This document shows positions 35,384 to 45,200 of a stretch of 64,000 nucleotides of DNA, in pieces (within the stretch, counting starts at the first letter, position 1; every line of letters starts with the position of its first letter). Both the position numbers and the translations under genes were made by a program. Location of the stretch: contig NZ_CP049249.1 in assembly GCF_011046895.1 (NCBI RefSeq), positions 744,001 through 808,000 of the forward strand, in the 5' to 3' direction. Source of the DNA: Rhizobium rhizoryzae. GTDB lineage: Bacteria > Pseudomonadota > Alphaproteobacteria > Rhizobiales > Rhizobiaceae. The notes under the pieces are model-generated. The model searched no databases. It was not told where the DNA came from and saw nothing but the letters and a program-made list of their open reading frames with translations.

Positions 35384-35560
35384 GCAACATGAATCTGCTT
35401 TTCAAGACGTCTCCATGGGATTACAGCTACGCGAAATCAACTATAAATTTTAACTAAATAAAATTTGCACCTTTAATTCGAAACTAACCCTCTATTCTTT
35501 TTTAAGAATGTAATTTGCAAGTAAACATAAATATAATTACAGTTTTTTGGCGATATCGAT
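35384..35560. promoter_or_regulatory. AT-rich divergent control region of the NRPS cluster
   Basis: These 177 bases are far more AT-rich than the surroundings. They contain an inverted pair TGTAATT (35509-35515) and AATTACA (35535-35541) close to the first NRPS gene. It is the likely target of the MocR protein and the promoter zone of both directions. No clear -35/-10 pair was assigned. The low GC also continues into the first 25 codons of the gene. Confidence 0.5.
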
Positions 35561-37108
35561 ATGAAATATAATATAAATCGTATCTCTGATGAATTACATT
35601 TCCTTCATCAGCGGATTCTCACTCATTTCATGAGTGCGGAGATGCGATCCGTTACCGCCATCAAAGCTGCCGGACTGGTCGTCAGCTATGGCGATCTTGC
35701 GGATAACGCAATGAAAATCGCTGGCAGCCTTCAGCGCCTGGGGATAACCGACGGTGACGGGGTCGGACTGCTGACCTCCAGAAGTCCGGATGCAATCGCT
35801 GCGATGCTTGGTATCCTCGCCTGCGGTGCCCACTGGTTGCCACTGGACCCACGCAACCCGATGGAGCGCAACATCAGATGCCTCAATGAGGCCGGCTGTC
35901 GTATGCTTTTGGTCGACGAAGTCTCGCAACCCGACCACGCCACGGAAATCGAAACACACCTCCTATCCAAACTGAAGACATCGCGTGCGATCGACCAATG
36001 GGCGACGTCCAAACCTGAAGCGCTGGCATACACAATCTTTACGTCGGGTTCTTCCGGTATGCCCAAAGGTGTAGCGATCAGCCATGGAGCGGCTGCAAAC
36101 CTCATGGATTGGGCTCTCGATACGTTTGGCCGGCCGGGTCTGACACGAACACTGTGCTCAACCCCTTTCTCCTTCGATGTCTCGGTCTTCGAAATCTTTG
36201 CGACTCTCTCAGCAGGTGGATGTCTCGAACTTGTTCCATCCATTCTCTCTCTTGCGGATCTTTCCGACAGAAATCAGCTGACACTTATCACAGGCGTTCC
36301 TTCCGCCATGGCAGCACTCATGCGGTTTGGCGTCGACATGACAGGGATCAAGGAGATCCTGCTGGCTGGAGAAGCGACGCCACCGGGTCTTGTCCAGAAA
36401 CTATTTGCAGCAGGAGCCAAACGTGTCTGGAATCTCTACGGACCGACCGAAGATACAATCTATTCGACTGCTCAACCGCTTACGCCTGTCACATTCGCGG
36501 CCGTCACTCGGCATGGCGACGTGCCGATTGGTGTGGCCCTGCCGGGACATGTGGCGCTGGTCCTCGATCCGGACGCTAACGAAGTGGCAGCGCACGTCGT
36601 CGGGGAGCTATGTCTCATGGGGGTCGGGCTTGCGGACGCGCCGCACCCGGTGCCGGGCGCACTGTCCGAGGCCTATCGCGCCGACAGGTTCGAGGTCCGT
36701 CATGGGAAGAGGCTCTACCGCACAGGTGACAGAGCCTGGAAAGATGGCAGCGGCAACTTGCATTTCGCTGGCCGGCTGGATGATCAGATCAAGTGGCGAG
36801 GTTTCAGGATCGAGCCGCAGGAGATCACACATGCCATCTGTCAAGTGCCCGGCGTTCTTCGCGCAGAAGTTCGGCTCTGCCCCTGTACGGCCGGACAAAT
36901 AGACCGGGCCGAACTCGTCGCCTGGGTCATGGCATCAACCGAGGGGGACCACTCGGGTCTTGATGCGGAAATCCGCAAAGCCCTGACGAATGAGCTGCCG
37001 GAATGGATGCGCCCTACGACACTTCGGTTTGTCGATACGTTGCCCCTTGGACGACACGACAAGCTGGACCGACGTGCACTCCTCCATCAGCAAGTGGCCA
37101 TCGGCTGA
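35561..37108 (+). CDS. Stand-alone NRPS adenylation enzyme
   Basis: A 515-residue amino-acid adenylating enzyme without its own carrier domain. Core motifs are intact: A3 YTIFTSGSSGMPKGV (157-171), A4 FDVSVFEIF, A5 NLYGPTEDTIYS, A8 GRLDDQIKWRGFRIEPQE and A10 Lys501 in GRHDKLDRR. The specificity residues, aligned by eye to GrsA, are Asp206, Val207, Phe210, Thr244, Leu267, Ala269, Leu292, Ile300, Tyr301 and Lys501. This code matches none I know. It must load one of the carrier domains of the large NRPS in trans. The first codons are very AT-rich, hinting at acquired DNA or a leader effect on translation. Confidence 0.93.
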   Translation: MKYNINRISDELHFLHQRILTHFMSAEMRSVTAIKAAGLVVSYGDLADNAMKIAGSLQRLGITDGDGVGLLTSRSPDAIAAMLGILACGAHWLPLDPRNPMERNIRCLNEAGCRMLLVDEVSQPDHATEIETHLLSKLKTSRAIDQWATSKPEALAYTIFTSGSSGMPKGVAISHGAAANLMDWALDTFGRPGLTRTLCSTPFSFDVSVFEIFATLSAGGCLELVPSILSLADLSDRNQLTLITGVPSAMAALMRFGVDMTGIKEILLAGEATPPGLVQKLFAAGAKRVWNLYGPTEDTIYSTAQPLTPVTFAAVTRHGDVPIGVALPGHVALVLDPDANEVAAHVVGELCLMGVGLADAPHPVPGALSEAYRADRFEVRHGKRLYRTGDRAWKDGSGNLHFAGRLDDQIKWRGFRIEPQEITHAICQVPGVLRAEVRLCPCTAGQIDRAELVAWVMASTEGDHSGLDAEIRKALTNELPEWMRPTTLRFVDTLPLGRHDKLDRRALLHQQVAIG

Positions 37109-37155
37109 AACCGGCAAACAATCTTCGCAAACCAATTTCATGAGGAGCCGTCGCA

Positions 37156-38226
37156 GTGACGCCATCGAACAAGCCATCCTTCGCCGCTCAATACCCTCAA
37201 AAATTGAATCATGGTCCGAATGCTCTATCCAAGAGCGTTCCCCTCGAGAACATTGAACCCTACGTCACGTTGAGGTCGTCGCCTGGCAAAAGTAATCCGG
37301 TAGACTTTGTCTCCGCCACGCGCGACACGATAGCCACCGCCTTGACCGCGGTTGGCGCCGTCTTGCTCCGCGGCTTCCAGGTTGGTGATGCGCAACGATT
37401 TTTCCAGACAGTGGAGGCGCTGGACCCCGAAATCCTGAGCTACTCGGAGCGGTCATCTCCACGACATGCCGTGGCAGACCGGGTCTACACCTCAACAGAT
37501 CATCCTGCCGATCAGGAGATCGTGATGCACTCGGAGCAATCTTACACTCTCAACTTTCCACGTTTCATCTGCTTCTGGTGCAAGGTGCCTGCCGCGACCA
37601 TGGGCGCCACCCCTATTGCAAGCAACAGGACTATCCTCGAAGGTCTGCCTTCAGAACTCGTGGAAAAATTCCGCCGCAAGGGCGTCCTCTACCGACGTAC
37701 CTACACTCCGGGTCTTGGCGTATCGTGGCAAACTGCCTTTCAGACCGATAATCGCGGTGACGTCGAACAGTTTTGCCGAGAGCGCGACATCGAGTTCGAA
37801 TGGGACCGTGAGGATAGACTGAAGACGAGGCAGTATCGCTCTGCGTTTCAGATACATCCTGTTACCCGGGAGCTCGTCTGGTTCAACCATGCCTTGTTCT
37901 TTCACCACACAAGTCTCGATCCAGAGATTGCGTCGGCGCTGATCGACGCTGTCGGGCTCGACAATGTTCCCACAGACACGGCGTTCGGCGACGGCGAGGC
38001 CTTTTCAAGCTCGGAAATAGAGGCCATGCGCCGCGCCGTCGCGGCAGCGAAGCGTCGGTTCCCCTGGGAGGTCGATGACGTGCTGCTGCTGGACAACATG
38101 CTGATGCAGCACGGCCGCGAGGCGTTCACGGGTGAACGCAAGATCCTCACTTTGATGGCCCGTCCTTACACTTCGCTGCGTGAACCACTGAGATCCCCAC
38201 TCCAATTCTCTCGTCAGGAGCACTGA
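37156..38226 (+). CDS. TauD/SyrP-like Fe(II)/2-oxoglutarate dioxygenase, copy 1
   Basis: A 356-residue clavaminate synthase/TauD-type dioxygenase of the SyrP group, which hydroxylates amino acids held on NRPS carrier proteins. The iron ligands are His125 and Glu127 (VMHSEQSY, an HxE variant of HxD) and His319 (LMQHGREAF), with a 2-oxoglutarate Arg near the end (TLMARPY). ILTLMARPYTSLREPLR ends the fold. It uses a GTG start with GAGGAG 8 bases upstream, 47 bases after the adenylation gene. The second dioxygenase starts right after its stop. Beta-hydroxylation of a carrier-bound residue is the best guess. Confidence 0.9.
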   Translation: MTPSNKPSFAAQYPQKLNHGPNALSKSVPLENIEPYVTLRSSPGKSNPVDFVSATRDTIATALTAVGAVLLRGFQVGDAQRFFQTVEALDPEILSYSERSSPRHAVADRVYTSTDHPADQEIVMHSEQSYTLNFPRFICFWCKVPAATMGATPIASNRTILEGLPSELVEKFRRKGVLYRRTYTPGLGVSWQTAFQTDNRGDVEQFCRERDIEFEWDREDRLKTRQYRSAFQIHPVTRELVWFNHALFFHHTSLDPEIASALIDAVGLDNVPTDTAFGDGEAFSSSEIEAMRRAVAAAKRRFPWEVDDVLLLDNMLMQHGREAFTGERKILTLMARPYTSLREPLRSPLQFSRQEH

Positions 38227-38227
38227 A

Positions 38228-39256
38228 ATGGCTGCACATTTTTCAGCCCCCGTCCTGAAGCCGCGCCTCTATGAAAGGGGCATGAGCGATGGCCTGAAAC
38301 CGGAGGGATACGTCGACCCTGACCGCGAATTCGTGGCAATTCTTAATGCTCCATCCGGCCCTGTCGAACTCGGCCCATGGGTTTCGGAGCACCGGGCCGC
38401 TCTCGAAACACTGATGGCGAAAGCAGGCGGCATACTGCTTCGGGGCTTTTCTTTGAATACTCCTCATGCCTTTGGCGAGGGGGTAAGAGCTTTTGGCCGC
38501 GATCGATTGCCCTATCTTGAGCGCGCTGCGGTCCGCTCTGAAGTGGCCCCCGGAGTATTCACATCCACGGAATTCTCCTCCGATCATTTCATCGATCTGC
38601 ATCATGAAATGTCGTTTGCCAGAGACTTGCCGGAGCGCATCTTCTTTTTTGCCGAAACACTTGCAGAAACCGGCGGCGCCACACCGCTTGCCGACGAACG
38701 GGCGGCGACTGCCAAATTCGATGCCGCGATCCTGAAAGTCTTTGAGGAACGAGGCGTCATCTATGAACGCAATTTCCGTCCGGAGATCGACATGGACTGG
38801 CGTTCCGCCTTTCAGACGCAGGATAGAGCAGACGTCGCCGCCTATTGCGAAGCCAACGGCACGCAATTCGAATGGCTAGGGCCAGAACATCTTAGGACAC
38901 GCCAACGCCAGAAGGCATTCGCAAGGGTGCCTGCGACGGGCGATAAACTGTTCTGCAACCACGCGCATCTTTTTCATACTGCGACCCTCCCGCCTGGAGT
39001 CCTCGCATCACTGATCGAAGAGTTCGGCACAGAGAACCTTCCTCGCCGCGTCTTCTTCGGTGACGGGTCACCCATACCCGATGCAATGATCCACGACATC
39101 CGGGCAGTTTACGCTGAGGAAACGCGAACCTTCGACTGGCAGCGACATGATGTGCTGGCGCTGGACAATCTGATCTGCCTCCACGGTCGCGCTCCATTCA
39201 CCGGCAAGCGTACGACCCTTGTCTCCATGACGACACTGGTCTCGAGGGGTGTGTGA
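38228..39256 (+). CDS. TauD/SyrP-like Fe(II)/2-oxoglutarate dioxygenase, copy 2
   Basis: A 342-residue paralogue of the preceding gene. The iron ligands fall at identical positions: His125 and Glu127 in DLHHEMSFARDLPERIFFFAE, and His319 in CLHGRAPFTGKR. GGATPLADERAA and DWRSAFQTQDRADVAAYCE are shared family blocks. Overall identity to copy 1 is moderate, so the duplication is old and the two may act on different residues or positions. It starts one base after copy 1 ends and its stop overlaps the NRPS start (GTGATGA), so the genes are tightly coupled. The HxE facial triad, as in SyrP relatives, is compatible with hydroxylase activity. Confidence 0.9.
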   Translation: MAAHFSAPVLKPRLYERGMSDGLKPEGYVDPDREFVAILNAPSGPVELGPWVSEHRAALETLMAKAGGILLRGFSLNTPHAFGEGVRAFGRDRLPYLERAAVRSEVAPGVFTSTEFSSDHFIDLHHEMSFARDLPERIFFFAETLAETGGATPLADERAATAKFDAAILKVFEERGVIYERNFRPEIDMDWRSAFQTQDRADVAAYCEANGTQFEWLGPEHLRTRQRQKAFARVPATGDKLFCNHAHLFHTATLPPGVLASLIEEFGTENLPRRVFFGDGSPIPDAMIHDIRAVYAEETRTFDWQRHDVLALDNLICLHGRAPFTGKRTTLVSMTTLVSRGV

Positions 39257-42200
39257 TGAATTCCCAGATCGACACTGCCGAGACATCCGCACTGATCGAA
39301 GGCTATCCACTTTCACCCTTGCAGCAAGCCATCGCCGGCACAGGCCGCAGCGTTCTTCGGCAAGTCTCATCAGTTCAGCTCCGCTGGCCGCAGCCCGTAG
39401 ACAAGAATGAAGTCATTGCGCTCCTCACGAAAAGGATCGCCTCTCAGGCAATGCTGACCACCCGTATCGTTACATTCGGTCAACCGCCTGTTTCTCTTCA
39501 GGTTCCGGGCGAAGGCCGTGTGGCCTGGATTTGCGAGACATCGGCAGATGCGTTCGAGCGACAGCTGATCCAGCCGTTTGACCGCGAGGCGACCGAAACA
39601 CTTCGGATCCTGATGGAGGGAGATGACGAAAAGATCCACCGCCTCGCCCTGCTTGCCCCGACGGATGTGACAGATCCGGATGGACTTGTTCTGCTTCTTT
39701 CCAAGGAGGAGGCAATCCCGACACTGACCTACCAGCACTTTTCGGAGTGGGCTCTCCAGGCGAAGAACGAGAATACGCCGGAGACAGTTGCTCCCCTCAC
39801 GGATCTGGACCTGGGAGTGTCTCTGGAAAAGGGTATCTTGCAGCAGTCGAGCTCCATGGTGAGCCATTCAGGCCGCCTCGGATCTGCGGAAGCGTGTCTT
39901 GCCGGTCTTGCGGTGCTCGGACCCTATTTCGCCCAAGATCAGAGCGAAAGCATAACGGTTTCACTCAGTACTGATGGTCGCCTCTTCAGTGAATTTTCAG
40001 GCATGGCCGGGCCGTTTCGGCTTGGCACGCCGCTGACTGTTTCTCGGGTCATCCCGCAACTTCAGGAATCATCCAAGGCGCTTGAAAATCAGCTGGATCA
40101 AAACGCGCTTGCCATTGCGACCGGTGCCGCATCTGCCCCTGTCGATCCGCCCCTCATCATATCCATCGTGACAATCCCGGATCTTCACCCCCTGTTTTCC
40201 GCGGCCACTCTCTCCTTCCGGGAATGTCCGGCAGCGCCACTCGTTCTGTCACTACGCCTGTCGGACGGGCGGACTGATATCGAACTGTCGAGCTGCGTTT
40301 CCAGCCTTTCTCCGGCTGTACTTGCGGACCTGGCAAAACGGACGGCGGATGCGATCACACGCGGCGCCAGCAACAAGGGATGCAGCGGGTCGCAGCTTGC
40401 CGGTTTGGCACCTCCAGCCTTGGCGCCCATTTCGCCCATAAAGGGCACGATCTGGAAACGTTTCGAAGATCTTGCGCTCGACGAGCCCACCAGAACGGCA
40501 CTCATAGCGGATCGTAGCTATAGTTTCGGCGAAGTGCGTGATGCTGCCGAACGTCTGGCAAGCACACTTCAGAAGAAGTTCGGTCCCAAAGGACGCATAC
40601 TCCTTTTTGCAGATCGATCCTTCGGCGCCGTGGTCTCGCTGCTTGGAACGCTGAGAGCTGGATTAACTCCAGTGCCGGTTCTAAGGGAATATCCAGACGA
40701 GCGGATTCGTCACATCGCGGCAAGGTCAGATGCACTTGGTGCCGTTGCGGAAGCGGGAGAGTTCGAGCGCGCAAGCCGGATCATGCCGGGCAAGGTCTTG
40801 CCTGCGATTGGGCACGAGCCCCAACCCATGGCCGATTTTGCCGGATCGGGTGAAGATGAAGCCTACATCCTCTTTACGTCCGGCTCTACCGGTGAACCAA
40901 AAGGTGTGGCTGTACGACAGTCGAGCGTCCTCAACCTCGTCGATGCCCTCAAGGACAGGATTTATGGCAGGACCGGACCTGGCCTGCGGCTTTCCATCAA
41001 CGCACCGCTCGCGTTCGATTCCTCGATGAAGCAGGTCTTCCAGATCATCCTGGGCCATACCCTCGTGCCGGTGCCGGCCGAAATCCGTGCCGACCCGGAG
41101 GCGATGATCGAGTTTGCTGCTGATATGCAACTCGATGCGCTCGACGTGACACCGACCATCCTCAGGGCGATGATTTCAGTCGGCTTCGGATCGAATCCGG
41201 AGAGGATGCCTAAGCGCCTTCTGGTGGGTGGCGAAGCCTTCGACGCGGCTCTTTGGCGCGAAGCACGCAATTGGAGGAATACCGATACCTGGAACGTTTA
41301 TGGTCCGACCGAGGCGACGGTCAATACGCTCGTCGCTCGCGTCAAGGACCATGAAGCCCCGACCCTTGGCTACCCCCTCGCAGGGATCTCGGTTGCGGTG
41401 GTCGATGCTTCTGGCAATGAGTTGCCGCAGGGAGCTGCGGGTGAACTCATCATCGCCGGTAGAGGTGTGGCGCTTGGCTATATCGGCGCTTCAGAAAAGG
41501 ACAATCTGCGCTTCAGCTCGCTGCCGAACGGAGTCAGGACGTATCGTACCGGCGATTATGCTCGTCAGCTAGCCGATGGCACGATTGCCTTCATCGGACG
41601 CCGCGACGATCAGGTCAAGGTGGGTGGACAAAGACTGGAATTGGGCGAGATCCAAACCTGTCTGTCGCGCCAGCCGGGTGTTGCAGAGGCTGTTGTCCTC
41701 ATCGACAAAAGTCAGGAAGGCAATCCGCGGATCGTGGCAGCTGTCGTACCGCGCGAAGAAAACAAGCTGCCGGATCTTCCCGATGCGGTCTACGTCGATC
41801 TGCCGACCGGGCACAGGATAGCAAGTCTCAATGCGTCGGAAACGCGCTATCAGTTTCGGGAGATCTTTGAAGACCAGATCTACACCGATCCTCGTATCAT
41901 TTATCCGGAAGACGCAGTCGTCTTCGACGTGGGAGCGAATCTCGGCCTGTTTTCGCTGTTCGTCGCATCCCACATACCACGGGCAAAAATATATTCATTT
42001 GAACCGCTTGCGCCAATCCGCGAAAAGCTGGCCAACAATATTGCAAGATACGCGCGCAACGTCACGATCTTGCCCTACGGCCTATCGGACAGGGAGCGCG
42101 AGGTCGGCTTTACCTACTATCCTGGCTACGCGATGATGTCCGGCCAGCGCGACTATGCCGATGCCGGGGCCGAAAAAGCCGTCATCACAACCTATCTTGG

Positions 42201-45200
42201 TAACGCTGCCAACGAAGGTGATGGCGAAGCCCGCTTGCTGGCTGACCATATTGAAGAGGTTCTCGAAGGCCGTTTCGACGCTCAGATCCACGAGTGCCGG
42301 TTGCGACGCCTGTCGGACGTCTTCGATGAAAACGGTCTGGACAGGATCGACGTCCTGAAGATCGATGTGCAACGGGCAGAGCTGGATGTCCTGCGCGGTA
42401 TAGATGAGCGTCATCTTCGCAGAATTCGCGCCATTTCGATGGAACTACACGACGACCCCTCCGGCGTGACCGCCGGTCGTGGCTCCGTCATTTCGAATAT
42501 GCTGGAACAGGCCGGGTTTCAGGTCGATCTGCGTCAAGACCCGTTACTCCAAAGCACCGACCGCTGGAACCTCGTGGCCTGGCGGACCGATCTGGCGGAG
42601 CCTCGGCAACACATCACGATACCGTCGACTGTTCATCGCCTTTTCGGCGGCGTTACCAGCCGCAGTCTCCTGACAGCACTGCAAGCCGAACTCCCGCCCT
42701 ACATGGTTCCGCGCGCGCTGCGCGTCGTGTCGCAAATACCACGCACGCCCCAAGGCAAGCTTGACAAGGTGGCGATCCTTTCCTCGCTGGAAGAAGAGAC
42801 CGAGATGGATACAGTGTCCGTAAATAGCCTGCCACCCGTCGGTGACAGTTCTTCGAACCCACCGGCGATCCAGCCGGAAATCGTCACTCGGGAACAACCG
42901 AATACGGAAGCCCTGCTCTCTATCTGGCGGGAGGTGCTCCGCAGACCTCAACTGACCGAGCGAGACGATTTTTTCGTCAATGGCGGCGATTCCATCCGCG
43001 CTATTCTCATGCAGTCGAAGGCACGGGCAGCTGGCATCAACATCACTCTCCGAGACCTTCATGCCCGTCCGACTGTCACAGGTCTGCTGGCTACAACCGG
43101 TACATCTGAATCGCAACCTCAACCAACGGTCAAGATTTCCGAGCCAAGTCCAGTTTCCGGGTCCCCTGCCGCTAATGAAGCAACGCATGCACTGCTGGCG
43201 ATTTGGCGAGATGTTCTCCGCAGGCCTCAGTTGACGGAAAAGGACGATTTTTTCGTCAACGGCGGAGATTCCATCCGCGCAATCCTCATGCAGTCAAAGG
43301 CACGGGCAGTCGGCATCAACATCACTCTTCGCGACCTTCATGCCCGTCCAACGGTCGTCGGTCTCCTGGGAGGTTTGCGGCCGGCCCCCCATCCTTCCAC
43401 AGAGATGGTTACTGCCTTGCCCTCTCCTGCAGCCGCCTCAGTCGCGCCGCCGGCCCCGGCGCTTGCGGTTGAACGACGGTGGCCAGCGACAGGCATGCAA
43501 AGGTTAAAGCTTTCGGCCACAGCGGCGAGACAGGATGCCCAAGTCTACCATAACGCCACGATTACACCTGTACATCTGCCGTTTAGCGCCACGGCGTTTT
43601 CCGATGCCCTGGCAGCCATCCGAAAGGTCCACCCCATCTTGACGGCGCATGTCGCGCTGTCCGGTGATAGCGTCGATTTCGTCTTCAATCCGCGGCGCGC
43701 AAACGGAGATTATTCCTATCTCGATATTTCCGCTGCCGCGATAGCCGAGCAGGAACAGATCATAAAGGCAGAAGTCCTTGAGGAGCGCGAAAAGTCTTTC
43801 CCCTTGTCTGAGGGAAATCTGGTTCGCTTCAAGGTGATCAAGCGCAACAAGGATCGTTTCGATCTTCTTGTGGCAGAGCATCATGCTGCCCTTGATGGCT
43901 ACAGTCTCAATGCCATCATCCGCGAACTGGTCGAACGGTTCCGCGGGTCAAAGGTTGAAACCACGGATGATCTCGCAGTGTTCGCCGCCGTAGAGGCCGA
44001 GCAAAATGCCACGGATCGATCGCAGGCGAGCAGAACCTTCTTCGGAGAAAGGCTCGAAGGCCTTCCTTTCCGGCCATTGGCGCCACCGCGTGCCCTCGCC
44101 GACAGCGCTGATATGCGACAGGTGGATGTCCTTCAATCGCAGGAAGTCTTTCGGCGCCTGAACCAGATCGAGAATATGGGCGATGTGTCCACCAAGGGCC
44201 TCTTCTTTGCGATGAACATCGAGGCTCTTACCCGCGCGCTTGGTGAGCGCCCGAGCCGCATCGGTGTCGTGTTTTCGCTGCGCCCGGAGGTCGAGGGATC
44301 CCTGCTTGCGATTGGCAACTTCCTGAATGTACTGCCGGTACCGACGGGTCCGCGCACGGACCTCGTGGAGGCAGCAAGACAATTCGATCGGTTTGACCGT
44401 TCCGCCTTCCAGCATAAGGCAGCCTCATTCGAGCGCCTCGCAGAGTGGTTTGGTTCGGCAGCACATTTTGACACGGTCTTCAACTTCATCCAGTTTGCGG
44501 AACCGGACAGCAAGCGCGGGGATGTGCACGAAACGGAGCAACGGTTCTTTGCAGTAGACGCTATGGTTCCGCTCTCTGTCGATTGGGATCTATCCGGCGA
44601 CAGCCTCGTACTCGGCTTCCAATACGATGCCAAACGTCTGGACGCTGCAACGGTGGAGCGACTGGCGTCCTCATTCAGGTCAGTTGTGGCCGAATGGCTG
44701 GGGCCGACCGCATCGAATGTCAGCGGAAACAGAACTCAGTCCATATCGCAGCTGCACGCGGTGCTGCGCGAGGCAATAGGCGAGCTACCCTCGCCGTCCG
44801 CTCGCCTGTCCGATCATGCCTTGGGATCGCTTGAAAAAGTTCAACTGGCGCGGAAGCTGATTGATCGGACGGGTATTGCCTTCCCATTGTGCGAGTTCCT
44901 GCCTTTGCAGACGCTTGGCGAACTGGAGCAATTCGTCGAGCAAAAAGCTGGAAATTCGACGATTAACTTGAGCTTCATCGAATTGACGGCACCCCGGCAC
45001 GATCCACCCCGCTTGCGCATCGTCGGTTTCCAACCGGTCGGTGTCGCCGGATCCATCTTCGACCCTTGGTGCGACCTGGTCGGCGATGATGTCAGCATCC
45101 ACGCTCTTCGTTGGCCGGAGTTTGAGGGCAATCCGGCAAGTCTCGGGTTCGAGCGGTTTATCGCTTCCCTCACGGAGGCGGTCGGGATGCTCGGCAACGA

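Noticed and set aside
42901..43380. DNA direct repeat or CRISPR-like array
   Set aside because: The 279-base period is two copies only and both are in-frame carrier domains.
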